Below are positions 18,134-27,182 of a stretch of DNA of 64,000 nucleotides, one piece after another (position 1 is the first letter of the stretch; each line of letters opens with the position of its first letter). A model generated the notes under the pieces. That model was not told the origin of the DNA. It did not search any database and worked only from the letters and a program-made list of their open reading frames with translations. This DNA is from Bacteroidales bacterium (lineage in GTDB: Bacteria; Bacteroidota; Bacteroidia; Bacteroidales; UBA1402): positions 62,001 to 126,000 of the forward strand of contig JAFUDT010000013.1 in NCBI GenBank assembly GCA_017464285.1, given 5' to 3'. The translations under genes and the position numbers were made by a program.

Positions 18134-19075
18134 ATGCAGTATCTTGGTGAAATCCTGTCCCTGACGGTGGCTGTCTCCTGGACGGCCACGGCCTTGTTTG
18201 CCGATATCGCCAGTCATCGGCTGGGCTCCCTGCCGCTCAATCTGATACGGATGGGGCTGTCGCTGATCCTGCTGGCCGTACTGCTGTGGATGGTCATCGG
18301 GAATCCTTTCCCACGCTATGCCGATGCCGACACCTGGATGTGGCTGACCTTGTCGGGTTTTGTCGGCTATGCCTTCGGCGACTACTGCCTGTTCAATTCC
18401 TATGTGATTTTCGGCTCCAAGTTCGGGCAGCTTTTCATGACGCTGGCACCGCCCATGGCTGGCATTGCCGGCTGGCTGATGCTGGGTGAGTCCTTGTCCT
18501 GGCATGCCTGGGTAGCCATGGCCGTCACAATGACCGGTATCGGGATTTCCATCATGGCCCGGGGAGACGGCACTCATCACAGACTGGTGCTTAAACTGCC
18601 CTTGAAGGGAGTCCTTTTCGGCATCGGCGCCGGTATCGGACAGGGTGTCGGCCTGGTGCTGAGCAAAATCGGCCTGGAATCCTATCAGGCAGCCCTTCCT
18701 TTGGACGCGGCCTCCTCGATGCAGTTCATGCTGCCTTTTGCCGGGACCTTCATCAGGGCAGTAGCAGGCTTTGTCAGTTTCTTTGCCCTACTATGGCTTA
18801 GGCACTCGCTGGGTCAGGTAACGGCAGCCTTCCATGACAAAAAGGGTATGAGTTATGCTTTTCTGACCACTTTTTTCGGGCCATTCCTGGGAGTCTCCCT
18901 TTCCCTGATGGCCGTTCAATACGCGCCGGCCGGCATTGCTTCGACCCTGATGGCACTGACTCCGGTGCTGATAATTGTCCCCTACGCCCTGATCAACCAT
19001 CAGCGGATTTCTTTCAAAGAAGTGGTCGGCACGCTGGTGACAATGACCGGTGTAGCTATGTTTTTCCTGCTTTAG
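18134..19075 (+). CDS. EamA/DMT-superfamily permease
   Basis: Inner-membrane protein of 313 residues with ten predicted membrane segments arranged as two EamA repeats (about 5-140 and 155-310). The second repeat holds [31 protein letters not shown] and ends [11 protein letters not shown] permeases export or import amino acids, nucleotides or metabolites; nothing in the sequence fixes the substrate. The gene stands alone. It is divergent from the glycosyltransferase operon and convergent, with a 12-base gap, with the HAD hydrolase. Confidence 0.9.
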   Translation: MQYLGEILSLTVAVSWTATALFADIASHRLGSLPLNLIRMGLSLILLAVLLWMVIGNPFPRYADADTWMWLTLSGFVGYAFGDYCLFNSYVIFGSKFGQLFMTLAPPMAGIAGWLMLGESLSWHAWVAMAVTMTGIGISIMARGDGTHHRLVLKLPLKGVLFGIGAGIGQGVGLVLSKIGLESYQAALPLDAASSMQFMLPFAGTFIRAVAGFVSFFALLWLRHSLGQVTAAFHDKKGMSYAFLTTFFGPFLGVSLSLMAVQYAPAGIASTLMALTPVLIIVPYALINHQRISFKEVVGTLVTMTGVAMFFLL

Positions 19076-19087
19076 ACGGAAAAAAGC

Positions 19088-19807
19088 TCAGTCTCCCGGC
19101 AGTCCCAATATCGGCAGCAGCTCGTCTATCCGGGATATTTCCCGATAGGGGAGTGCAGGCTTGTCCGAACGCTCGTATTCCCAGATGTCGTCGGTGATGA
19201 TATGGACGGCCTGTCCGCCGACAGCCAGCACGGGGGCGATGTCGGACTTGAGTGAATTGCCCACCATGAGAAATTCTTCGGGTCGGACCTTAAGGCGCGT
19301 GAGCAGGTCGCGATAGTTGTCCTCGTTCTTTTCCGAAACAATCTCGATGTGGTGGAAATAGGGCATCAGGCCTGATTTGCGCAGTTTGCGCTCCTGGTCG
19401 AGCATGTCGCCCTTGGTGACGATGACCAGCGGGTAGTGCTGTTCAAGGACCGGCAGTATCTGCAGTACCCCGTCGTAGAGCTCGACGGGATGCCCCAGCA
19501 TCCATTTGCCGATCTCCAGAATCCTCTCTATGTCTTTGGCCGGTATTTCGTAATGGCTTTCCCTGGCAGCTGTCTCGATGAGCGACAGGGTGTAGGCCAT
19601 CACACCGTAGCCGTACCAGGGCATATTATCTGTCTCGGTGGCTACCAGACGGGAGTGCAGTGTTTCGGCCGACAGCCAGGGAGAGAGCAAGTCGGCCAGT
19701 CTTTTCTCGGCCTGCACGAAATAGACGGAGTTGCGCCAGAGGGTGTCGTCGGCGTCAAATCCGATAAGTCGGATCTTGGAATAGTCGGTGACAGATGTGT
19801 GGGACAT
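19088..19807 (-). CDS. HAD-superfamily hydrolase
   Basis: Cytoplasmic phosphatase-type protein of 239 residues. Motif I is GFDADDTLW with nucleophile D18 and acid D20; motif II is VIVTKGD; motif III is the Lys in QERKLRKSG; motif IV is MVGNSLKSDI. The helical cap between motifs I and II fits the C1 cap of the YjjG/phosphoglycolate-phosphatase group. The substrate is unknown (nucleotide or sugar phosphate are common for this group). Last gene of the seven-gene minus-strand operon, 3 bases after the nitrilase gene. Confidence 0.88.
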   Translation of the reverse strand: MSHTSVTDYSKIRLIGFDADDTLWRNSVYFVQAEKRLADLLSPWLSAETLHSRLVATETDNMPWYGYGVMAYTLSLIETAARESHYEIPAKDIERILEIGKWMLGHPVELYDGVLQILPVLEQHYPLVIVTKGDMLDQERKLRKSGLMPYFHHIEIVSEKNEDNYRDLLTRLKVRPEEFLMVGNSLKSDIAPVLAVGGQAVHIITDDIWEYERSDKPALPYREISRIDELLPILGLPGD

Positions 19808-19810
19808 GGG

Positions 19811-20605
19811 CTACAGCAGTTTGAAAGTATCGGCATCGCGCCAGGCGGGAAAGGTTTCTCGGTAGTGGGCCAGCTTTTCCCGGCTCAGATCGACCGTCTC
19901 GACGGCCGCCAGTCCCTCGGGCAGGTCGGTGAGCCGCTGGCCTATGGGACTGAAGACGGCCGAATGACCGTTATAGTCGATACCCAGCCCGTCGTGACCC
20001 ACCCGGTTGAGCCCGCAGACATAGGCCTGGTTCTCGGTGGCCCGTGCCTCCAGCAGGTTGTCCCAGGAGGCGATGCGTACGGTCGGCCAGTTGGCCACGC
20101 AAATCATCAGATCGTAGGCGGTTGCCACATTGCGGCACCAGACGGGGAAACGCAGGTCGTAGCAGATGATGAGCAGGATTTTCCAGCCTTGGTATTCAAC
20201 GATGCAGGGACGCTCCGCCCGGGTGGACAGCAGTTCACCCTCTGCACCGATGCGGAAGAGATGTCTCTTGTCATGGAAGACGGTACGGCCGTCGGGATAG
20301 ATAAAGAAGCCCCGGTTGAAATAGCGGGTGGCACTCTCTGTCTCTTCTTTGGCAGCGAAGGACCCGGTGATGGCCAGCCCGTTGGCAGAGGCAGCGGCCT
20401 GGAGCTGCAGAAGGACATTGTCGTCATTGTATCGGGCAGTCTTGACCACATCACTGCCGAATCCGTTGAAACACATCTCGGGCAGGACGGCCAGGTCGCT
20501 CTGTCCTTTGAGCGACCGGAGGACCTCGTCGTAGTGCCTGAGATTGGCTTGGGCGTTTTCCCAGATAATATCGGTCTGTACAAGGCTGATTCTCATGGCT
20601 ATCAT
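19811..20605 (-). CDS. Nitrilase-superfamily omega-amidase (YafV-like)
   Basis: Carbon-nitrogen hydrolase of 264 residues. The catalytic triad is complete: E43 in VLPEMCFNG, K113 in VFHDKRHLF, C148 in LLIICYDLRFPVW. The spacing and the RFPVWCRN segment match the YafV/omega-amidase branch, which hydrolyses alpha-ketoglutaramate or alpha-ketosuccinamate, that is, repair of transamination by-products. The start at 20605 overlaps the acyltransferase stop (ATGA). A second ATG at 20596 (MRISLVQTD) is an alternative. Cytoplasmic; co-transcribed with nadD and the HAD gene. Confidence 0.9.
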   Translation of the reverse strand: MIAMRISLVQTDIIWENAQANLRHYDEVLRSLKGQSDLAVLPEMCFNGFGSDVVKTARYNDDNVLLQLQAAASANGLAITGSFAAKEETESATRYFNRGFFIYPDGRTVFHDKRHLFRIGAEGELLSTRAERPCIVEYQGWKILLIICYDLRFPVWCRNVATAYDLMICVANWPTVRIASWDNLLEARATENQAYVCGLNRVGHDGLGIDYNGHSAVFSPIGQRLTDLPEGLAAVETVDLSREKLAHYRETFPAWRDADTFKLL

Positions 20606-21156
20606 TCCAGACGGAAGTTCTCGGGATGCTTGGCTACGGTGTGTCGGTAGTATTCCTTGACAGCCTTGATGTCGGCCTGTTCGTCGCCTGTGGGGTAGAA
20701 CACTTCATCAATGCCTACGTGTTTCTTTCCATAGTCGATGCGGGTGATGACGATGGGTACCTGAGACTTGATGGCGATGTAGTAGAAACCTTTCTTCCAG
20801 TCTGGATTGGGTTTTCTTGTACCCTCGGGGGTGATGGCCAGGCACAGATGTTCTGTGCGGCTGAACTCTTCGGCCAGGGAGGCTGTCATGTGGGAACGGC
20901 CGTGCCGGCGATCGATGGGTATGCCGCCTATCCAGTTGAAAAACAAGTTCATCGGAAAGAAAAACCAGTCTTTTTTGATGAGAAAGCGCCCCTGTCGGTC
21001 CACAGCCACGGCGGCCAGTTTGCACAGAACGAAATCCCAGTTGCTGGTATGTGGGGCAATGACCATGACACAATGCCTGACCTGAGGCAGACGGTCTTCG
21101 GCCGTCCATCCGGCACATTGGAGTATGAACCGGGCGATTCGCTGTTTGAGTTTCAT
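20602..21156 (-). CDS. PlsC-like acyltransferase (LPLAT family)
   Basis: A 184-residue acyltransferase. Motif I is APHTSNWDF (H36 and D41 give HxxxxD); motif III is ITPEGTRKP; a hydrophobic segment WFFFPMNLFFNWIGGIPIDRR lies between. It probably transfers acyl chains in phospholipid or lipid-A-like synthesis at the cytoplasmic face of the membrane. It is shorter than housekeeping PlsC (about 240). The start overlaps the nadD stop by 4 bases, and its stop overlaps the nitrilase start by 4 bases. Confidence 0.88.
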   Translation of the reverse strand: MKLKQRIARFILQCAGWTAEDRLPQVRHCVMVIAPHTSNWDFVLCKLAAVAVDRQGRFLIKKDWFFFPMNLFFNWIGGIPIDRRHGRSHMTASLAEEFSRTEHLCLAITPEGTRKPNPDWKKGFYYIAIKSQVPIVITRIDYGKKHVGIDEVFYPTGDEQADIKAVKEYYRHTVAKHPENFRLE

Positions 21157-21689
21157 GACTCTCTTGGTTTGTTATGGCTGTCTTGGGAACTGCTCTGCCT
21201 GATACGCGTCGAGGAAATGTCCATCTGCGGGGCATCGGCGAAGAGTCTGACGCGATCCCATCCTTCGGGTACTTTGTTGGAGGCGCCGGGACGGGGATAG
21301 ACCAGGACATCGTAGTTGGCGAGGATGTATTCGTAGTCTTTCCATCGGGCAAACTTGTCCAGGTTGTCGCCGCCGATAATCAGCGAGAAAACACGGTCGG
21401 GATATTGCTCGGACAGTACCCGCAGCGTACGGGAGGTATAGGAGGGGCGGGGCAGCCGCAGCTCGATGTCACAAACCCGGAAGCAAGGATGGTCTTTGAG
21501 GACTTCGCTCACCTCCCTGAGCCTGTCTTCGGCCACAGACAGCAACCGGTTCTGCTTGAAAGGATTGAGCGGACTCACGACAAACCATATCTCGTCAAGC
21601 AGTCCACTGCGGTGGAAATAGTCTGCCACTGCGATATGCCCGTAGTGAATCGGGTAGAAGGAGCCGCCGAAAATCCCTGTGCGTATCAT
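21153..21689 (-). CDS. nadD: Nicotinate-nucleotide adenylyltransferase
   Basis: Transfers AMP from ATP to nicotinate mononucleotide in NAD synthesis. The nucleotidyltransferase signature GIFGGSFYPIHYGH spans residues 5-18 (H15 and H18 are the HxGH pair). The second signature MDISSTRIRQ is near the C-terminus, and IIGGDNLDKFARWKDYEYIL is typical of NadD. At 178 residues it is slightly short but complete. It begins 1 base after the yicC stop and overlaps the acyltransferase gene. In Bacteroides relatives, as I recall, guanylate kinase sits between yicC and nadD; it is absent here. Confidence 0.95.
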   Translation of the reverse strand: MIRTGIFGGSFYPIHYGHIAVADYFHRSGLLDEIWFVVSPLNPFKQNRLLSVAEDRLREVSEVLKDHPCFRVCDIELRLPRPSYTSRTLRVLSEQYPDRVFSLIIGGDNLDKFARWKDYEYILANYDVLVYPRPGASNKVPEGWDRVRLFADAPQMDISSTRIRQSSSQDSHNKPRES

Positions 21690-21690
21690 C

Positions 21691-22566
21691 TCAGAGCACG
21701 TTCAGTATCTGTTCTTTCATCTGTTCGAGCTCGTCTTTCATTGAGACGACCAGGCGTTGCATCTCCGCCTGGTTGGATTTGGAGCCCAGGGTGTTGATTT
21801 CCCGTCCCATCTCCTGCAGGATGAATCCGAGTTTCTTCCCTTTGCCGCCACCTTCTTCCTGCATGGTCTGGCGGAAATACTGGCAGTGGTTGCGCAGTCG
21901 GGTCTTCTCCTCGGTGATGTCGAGTTTTTCCAGATAATAGATGAGTTCCTGTTCGAAGCGGTTCTTGTCGTAGTCCTGCTGGCCGAGTTTTTCCAGGGCA
22001 TCGGTCAGCCGTCCTTTGATACGGGCAATCCGTTCGGCCTCGTAGGGTTCAACCTCATGGAGCAGGTTCTCGATCTTGCCGACTTTCTCCTCAAAGAAAC
22101 GTGTAAGCATACGGCCTTCCTGCAGCCGGAAGTCCACAAGGCGGTCAACGGCCTTGTCAAGCAACTCACGTACGCTTTTCCATTCGACTTCGTCGGTTTC
22201 CTGACTCTCGTTTTTCAGTACATCGGGCATTTTGAGCAGTAACGGCCAGGGATCACCGGTCATGGGGATGCCCAACTGTCGGGATATCTGGCAAAGTTTT
22301 TCGTAGTAGCTTTCGACCAGGGCTGTATTGATGCCGGTTTCGGAGGCAGTCGAAATGTTTTCGGTGTAGATGGACAGATCGACTTTGCCACGCTCCAGGC
22401 GGCCAAGCAGACTGTTGCGGATCTCGTTTTCCCAGTTTTTGTAGAGGGGAGAAATCTTTAGATAGAGATCCATCTGTTTGCTGTTGAGCGACTTGATTTC
22501 GACTGTGACTTTTTTCCCGTTGATTTCGGCTTGTTCTTTGCCATAGCCGGTCATAGACTGTAACAT
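21691..22566 (-). CDS. yicC: YicC family endoribonuclease
   Basis: A 291-residue cytoplasmic protein of the YicC/YloC family, recently linked to RNA cleavage and small-RNA turnover in E. coli. Family marks are the N-terminus MLQSMTGYGKEQAEINGKKV, VEIKSLNSKQMDLYLK, and the C-terminal EEKTRLRNHCQYFRQTMQEE then GKKLGFILQEMGREINTLGSK with Glu/His residues. Length is normal. Five bases separate it from the upstream acyl-CoA synthetase gene, and nadD follows after 1 base. Confidence 0.94.
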   Translation of the reverse strand: MLQSMTGYGKEQAEINGKKVTVEIKSLNSKQMDLYLKISPLYKNWENEIRNSLLGRLERGKVDLSIYTENISTASETGINTALVESYYEKLCQISRQLGIPMTGDPWPLLLKMPDVLKNESQETDEVEWKSVRELLDKAVDRLVDFRLQEGRMLTRFFEEKVGKIENLLHEVEPYEAERIARIKGRLTDALEKLGQQDYDKNRFEQELIYYLEKLDITEEKTRLRNHCQYFRQTMQEEGGGKGKKLGFILQEMGREINTLGSKSNQAEMQRLVVSMKDELEQMKEQILNVL

Positions 22567-22571
22567 AGGCT

Positions 22572-24230
22572 TTATTTTTGGTCTTCTTTTCTGATCTGGA
22601 CCCGCCGGATCTTGCCGCTGATGGTCTTGGGCAGTTCATCGACGAATTCCACGACACGCGGGTATTTGTAGGGTGCGGTCGTGACCTTGACATGTTGCTG
22701 TATTTCTTTGATGAGTTCCTGCTTGTCGGCATCGCGATACTCCTTGGCCAGTACGATGGTGGCTTTGACCACCTGCCCGCGTATCTCGTCGGGCACCCCC
22801 GTGATGGCGCATTCCACTACGGCCGGATGGGTCATCAGGGCGCTCTCCACCTCGAAGGGGCCGATGCGGTAGCCCGAGCTCTTGATCACGTCGTCGGTGC
22901 GGCCGACAAACCAGAAATAGCCGTCCTGGTCGCGCCAGGCTACATCGCCGGTGTGATAGAGATGGTCGTGATAGACCTCGCGTGTGCGCTCCGGATCGCG
23001 GTAGTATTCCTTGAACAGCCCGCAGGGACGGCCCTTGTCGGTATGGAAGACGATTTCTCCCTGTTCTCCTTCTTCCGCCACGCGACCGTCCGCCGTAAGC
23101 AGATCCATGTCGTAGGCCGGATTGGGTACGCCCATCGAGCCGGGTTTGGGCTCCATCCAAGGGAAAGTGCCGATGGTCATGGTCGTCTCGGTCTGACCGA
23201 AGCCTTCGCGCAGCTTGATGCCGGTGTATTTATAGAAGGTCTCATAGACCGACGGGTTGAGCGGTTCTCCGGCCACGGTGCAGTACTTGAGTGAACTCAG
23301 GTCGTAGGCGGCCATGTCCTCGCGGATGAGGAAGCGGTAGATGGTCGGCGGGGCGCAGAAAGAGGTGATGTGATATTGCTCTATCATCTTGAGGATGTCG
23401 GCCGCGGCAAATTTCTCGTGATCATAGACAAAGACACAGGCTCCGACAAACCACTGGCCGTAGAGCTTGCCCCAGACGGCCTTGCCCCAGCCCGTGTCGG
23501 CCACGGTCAGGTGCAGGCTCTGCTCGTTGAGGTTGTGCCAGTATTTGGCCGTGATGATATGCCCGATGGGGTAGGTGAAGTCGTGGGCCACCATCTTGGG
23601 CTCTCCACTGGTGCCGGAGGTGAAGTACATGATGCAGATGTCGTCGTTGTCGTTGACCTTGTCGGGCCGGACAAAAGGCTTGGCCTGGTCAATGCCCTGT
23701 TGGAAATTCTCCCAGCCTTCCGGGTAGATGCTGCCCACCGAAACCAGTTTCTCCAGGGTGGGCGATTCGGGGACGGCGGCCTGGATGTGGTCCAGGATGA
23801 CCTGTTCCCCGGCTGCGACTATCATCTTGATGCCGGCGGCATTGTTGCGGTAGACGATATCTTTCTTGGTGAGCAGGTGAGTGGCTGGGATGACTACGGC
23901 TCCCAGTTTGTGCAGGGCGACTATGGAGAACCAGAATTCGATGCGGCGTTTGAGGATGAGCATCACCTTGTCGCCCCGTCCGATGCCCAGACTCTGGAAA
24001 AAGGAGGCGGTCCTGTCAGAGCAGGCCTTGATGTCGGCAAAGGTATATTCCCTGTGCTCGCCCTGGTCGTTGGTCCAGCACAGGGCCCGCTTGCCGGGCT
24101 CGCGGGCAGCCCATTCGTCGACCACGTCGTAGCCGAAGTTGAAGTGTTCGGGAATGATGAATTCGAGATGCTGACGGAAATCCTCCATCGAGGAGAATTC
24201 CACTTGCTTGAGATATTTGTCTAAAATCAT
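22572..24230 (-). CDS. AMP-dependent acyl-CoA synthetase (acetyl-CoA-synthetase-like)
   Basis: ANL-superfamily enzyme of 552 residues that activates a carboxylic acid to its CoA thioester through an acyl-adenylate. The ATP-binding motif is YFTSGTSGEPKM, the adenylate motif is EGFGQTETT, the hinge region is HTGDVAWRDQDGYFWFVGR, and the catalytic Lys lies in LPKTISGKIRR near the C-terminus. The sequence resembles medium-chain or short-chain acyl-CoA ligases more than classical Acs (about 650 residues). It lies 26 bases downstream of an XRE-cupin regulator, a pairing I recall from other Bacteroidales, so the regulator may respond to its product. Confidence 0.9.
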   Translation of the reverse strand: MILDKYLKQVEFSSMEDFRQHLEFIIPEHFNFGYDVVDEWAAREPGKRALCWTNDQGEHREYTFADIKACSDRTASFFQSLGIGRGDKVMLILKRRIEFWFSIVALHKLGAVVIPATHLLTKKDIVYRNNAAGIKMIVAAGEQVILDHIQAAVPESPTLEKLVSVGSIYPEGWENFQQGIDQAKPFVRPDKVNDNDDICIMYFTSGTSGEPKMVAHDFTYPIGHIITAKYWHNLNEQSLHLTVADTGWGKAVWGKLYGQWFVGACVFVYDHEKFAAADILKMIEQYHITSFCAPPTIYRFLIREDMAAYDLSSLKYCTVAGEPLNPSVYETFYKYTGIKLREGFGQTETTMTIGTFPWMEPKPGSMGVPNPAYDMDLLTADGRVAEEGEQGEIVFHTDKGRPCGLFKEYYRDPERTREVYHDHLYHTGDVAWRDQDGYFWFVGRTDDVIKSSGYRIGPFEVESALMTHPAVVECAITGVPDEIRGQVVKATIVLAKEYRDADKQELIKEIQQHVKVTTAPYKYPRVVEFVDELPKTISGKIRRVQIRKEDQK

Positions 24231-24256
24231 TGTCGGTCTTTTTTCAGAATAGGTGT

Positions 24257-24814
24257 TTACATGATGATGGCGAAGAAACGGACGCGACGGCCGTTAAGCG
24301 CCTTCATGGCATGAGGTTTGGTAGAGTCGAAATAGATGCTGTCTCCTTCATGGAGTATCAGCTCTTTACCGTCGATGATGAGCAGCAGCGTGCCTTCGAG
24401 CACCATATTGAACTCCTGCTCGGGATGACTGTTCAGATGGAGCTGTTCCTTGGGTGTGTCGTTGGGCTCGACCGTGACGATGAAGGGCTCGGCCTTGGCG
24501 TTCTTGAAGCCCATGGCTAGGGCCTGGTATTTGTAGGCCTTCTGCCGTTCGACAGACAGCCCCTTGTCCTTGCGAGTCAGGAAATAGCTGCTCATGTAGG
24601 GCTCGTCGCCCGAAATGAGGGCTGAAGGCTGGATGTTGAACTTGTTGGCAAAACTGCAGATGAAGTTCATGGGAATGTCCACCGTGCCGCTTTCGTATTT
24701 TTCATAGTCGGCCGGGCTGATGTCGCACAGGGCGGCCACCTCTGCCGTCGTCATTTCCACGGCTTCGCGCATACCGCGCAGCCGCTGGGCGATTTGTCTG
24801 ATTTGGTCGTTCAT
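24257..24814 (-). CDS. XRE-family regulator with C-terminal cupin domain
   Basis: A 185-residue transcription regulator. The helix-turn-helix of the XRE/Cro type covers about residues 7-62 (QRLRGMREAVEMTTAEVAAL, then DYEKYESGTVDIPMNFI). The cupin sensor domain covers about 112-184 (HPEQEFNMVLEGTLLLIIDG, then GDSIYFDSTKPHAMKAL). Members of this group sense small metabolites through the cupin. I set the start at 24814 (MNDQIRQIAQRL); the frame stays open further upstream but that part is intergenic. A -7 box lies at 24849-24856. First gene of the operon with the acyl-CoA synthetase, which it probably regulates. Confidence 0.92.
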   Translation of the reverse strand: MNDQIRQIAQRLRGMREAVEMTTAEVAALCDISPADYEKYESGTVDIPMNFICSFANKFNIQPSALISGDEPYMSSYFLTRKDKGLSVERQKAYKYQALAMGFKNAKAEPFIVTVEPNDTPKEQLHLNSHPEQEFNMVLEGTLLLIIDGKELILHEGDSIYFDSTKPHAMKALNGRRVRFFAIIM

Positions 24815-24848
24815 AGTGAGATTTGTTGTAGGTGAGTTATACAGAGGG

Positions 24849-24899
24849 CAAAAGTAATGCAAATTAAGGCTGTTTGAATTATAATTATTGTTATCTTTG
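24849..24899. promoter_or_regulatory. Divergent promoters: XRE-cupin operon (-) and GH3 gene (+)
   Basis: TACTTTTG on the minus strand (24849-24856) precedes the XRE-cupin gene. TATCTTTG on the plus strand (24892-24899) precedes the GH3 gene. A TTTG at 24873-24876 is only 15 bases from the latter, closer than usual. The two promoters share about 35 AT-rich bases where the regulator could bind. Confidence 0.5.
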
Positions 24900-24978
24900 T
24901 GCCCATGGCGCATAACTGTTTTTCGGAGTGCTGATCTCTGATTCCTGATATATGATTTTATAATCAAAACAATAGAAA

Positions 24979-27147
24979 ATGAAAACTTTGAAAATGCTGT
25001 TTGGAAGCCTGCTTCTTGCCACTTTGCCGGCAACCGTCCTGACCGTTCAGGGCCAGCCGCGCCCCCGTCCCTACGAAAATCCCAGTCTGTCGTTTGAAGA
25101 CCGTGCCGCAGATCTGGTACGTCGTCTGACACTGGATGAAAAGGTCGGACTGATGATGGACAACAGCCGCGCTGTTCCCCGTCTGGGTATCGACGAATAC
25201 GGTTGGTGGAACGAAGCCCTGCACGGGGTGGCCCGTTTCGGCAATGCAACGGTTTTTCCACAGGCTATCGGCATGGCCGCCACTTTCGACGATGAGGCTG
25301 TGCTGCGCACTTTCACCGCCGTCAGCGACGAGGGCCGGGCCAAATCGACCGACAGTCGCCGTCGGGAAGGCAAGCACGGCAAATACCGCTGTCTGACCTA
25401 CTGGACCCCCAATATCAACATTTTCCGTGATCCCCGCTGGGGGCGCGGACAGGAGACCTACGGAGAGGATCCCTATCTGACCACCCGTATGGGCCTGTCG
25501 GTGGTGCGTGGCCTGCAAGGTCCGGACGACAGCCACTATGCCAAGGCTTATGCCTGCGCCAAACATTTTGCCGTGCACAGCGGCCCGGAATGGAACCGTC
25601 ACAGTTTCAATGCGGCAGATATTGATGCCGCTGATCTCTGGGAAACCTATCTGCCGGCATTCAAGGCACTGGTCACCGAGGGTAATGTCAAGCAGGTGAT
25701 GTGCGCCTACCAGCGTTACGAGGGCAAGCCCTGCTGCGGCAGCGACCAGTTGCTGATCGACATCCTGCGCAACAAGTGGCACTATCAGCACTACGTGGTG
25801 AGCGACTGCGGTGCCATTGACGATTTTTACAAGACGGGCCGTCATGAGACTCACCCCGATTCAGCTTCTGCTTCGGCCGATGCCATCCTCCACGGTACTG
25901 ACCTGGAATGCGGCCGCAGCTATCGCTCCCTGCCCGATGCCGTACGCCGCGGTCTGGTAAGTGAGTCTCAACTCGATGTGAGCCTTCGCCGGCTGATGAA
26001 GGCCCGCTTCGAACTGGGCGACTTCGATCCGGACAGCCTGGTGGAGTGGACTCAGATACCGCTGTCGGTGGTCAATTGTCAGGCACACCGTGACCTGGCA
26101 CTCGAAATGGCCCGCAAGTCAATGGTATTGCTGCAGAACAAGGCGCAGACCCTGCCGCTGTCCACAGGGATGAGGGGCCTTCTGGTGATGGGCGCCAGCG
26201 CCGCCGATTCCATCATGCAGCGCGGTAATTATGAAGGTATTCCCTATCATACGGTCACTATATTGGACGGTATACGCTCCAAGACGGGCTATCCGGTGCC
26301 TTTTGTCAGTACACCGGTCCTGCTGGACCGGCCGGCTGCAGGCTATGTGGATTCACTTATGGCCGTCCTTCCTCCTTGTCAGACGGTACTCTTCGTCGGA
26401 GGTATTACTCCCCAGCTCGAGGGCGAGTCCATGCGGGTGAGCCATCAGGGCTTCCGCGGCGGTGACCGTACCACCATCGAACTGCCCGAGGTGCAGCGGC
26501 TCATCGTCAAGGCGCTTGCCGAGGCAGGGAAAACCGTTGTTTTTGTAAACTGCTCGGGGTCGGCCATGGGGCTGTCGCCCGAATCGCAGCGCTGCGCTGC
26601 CATCCTGCAGGCCTGGTACCCTGGTGAAGCCGGCGGACAGGCTGTGGCTGATGTCCTTTTCGGCGACTACAATCCTGCCGGCCGGCTGCCGGTGACATTC
26701 TACCGCAGCGACGCCCAGTTGCCCGACTACGAAGATTATTCCATGAAGGGCCGGACCTACCGTTTTCTGCAGGAGGATCCCCTGTTTGCCTTCGGCTATG
26801 GCCTGAGCTATACGAGCTTCCGCTATGGCAAGCCTATCTATGATGCCGAGTCCCGTACCCTGAGTGTCAAGGTGAAGAATACCGGCAAGCGGGACGGTGA
26901 CGAGGTTGTACAGCTCTACGTGCAGCGTCTGGGCGCACAGCCGTCGGCCAAGGCCCTGAGGGGTTTCCAACGGGTCCATATTCCGAAGGGCAAGACTGTG
27001 AAGGTCAGTTTCCCGATTGATGAGGACGCTGTCTCCTTCTTTGACCGTGCAAGCGGCGATGTGGCGGCTCTCAACGGTGATTATGCACTGATGACAGGCG
27101 GCAGCTCCAGGGCGGCAGATCTCCAGTCGCTCAATATTGTCTGGTAG
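24979..27147 (+). CDS. Glycoside hydrolase family 3 (beta-xylosidase/beta-glucosidase type)
   Basis: Secreted exo-glycosidase of 722 residues that removes terminal beta-linked xylose, arabinose or glucose from oligosaccharides. Signal peptide MKTLKMLFGSLLLATLPATV. The GH3 N-terminal barrel contains WWNEALHGVARFG, DPRWGRGQETYGEDPYL and the nucleophile D276 in VVSDCGAIDD. The C-terminal domain has CAAILQAWYPGEAGGQAVAD and a fibronectin-III-like end (VKVKNTGKRDGDEVVQLYV). The WNEALHG and ETYGEDP variants are characteristic of xylosidase-type GH3. Gut relatives often run to about 860 residues with a PA14 insert; none is present here. It stands alone, with a -7 box at 24892-24899. Confidence 0.92.
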   Translation: MKTLKMLFGSLLLATLPATVLTVQGQPRPRPYENPSLSFEDRAADLVRRLTLDEKVGLMMDNSRAVPRLGIDEYGWWNEALHGVARFGNATVFPQAIGMAATFDDEAVLRTFTAVSDEGRAKSTDSRRREGKHGKYRCLTYWTPNINIFRDPRWGRGQETYGEDPYLTTRMGLSVVRGLQGPDDSHYAKAYACAKHFAVHSGPEWNRHSFNAADIDAADLWETYLPAFKALVTEGNVKQVMCAYQRYEGKPCCGSDQLLIDILRNKWHYQHYVVSDCGAIDDFYKTGRHETHPDSASASADAILHGTDLECGRSYRSLPDAVRRGLVSESQLDVSLRRLMKARFELGDFDPDSLVEWTQIPLSVVNCQAHRDLALEMARKSMVLLQNKAQTLPLSTGMRGLLVMGASAADSIMQRGNYEGIPYHTVTILDGIRSKTGYPVPFVSTPVLLDRPAAGYVDSLMAVLPPCQTVLFVGGITPQLEGESMRVSHQGFRGGDRTTIELPEVQRLIVKALAEAGKTVVFVNCSGSAMGLSPESQRCAAILQAWYPGEAGGQAVADVLFGDYNPAGRLPVTFYRSDAQLPDYEDYSMKGRTYRFLQEDPLFAFGYGLSYTSFRYGKPIYDAESRTLSVKVKNTGKRDGDEVVQLYVQRLGAQPSAKALRGFQRVHIPKGKTVKVSFPIDEDAVSFFDRASGDVAALNGDYALMTGGSSRAADLQSLNIVW

Positions 27148-27182
27148 GAAGGAGGACGAATCCCCGATATTGGTCTGACAAC

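Noticed and set aside
17966..18580. N-terminal extension of the glycosyltransferase to 18580
   Set aside because: The added 205 codons are antisense to the EamA permease and its promoter region, and look non-coding. The start [10 protein letters not shown] at 17965 fits better.
24815..25261. N-terminal extension of the XRE-cupin regulator
   Set aside because: It crosses the divergent promoters and the 5' part of the GH3 gene. XRE-cupin proteins begin near MNDQIRQIAQRL.
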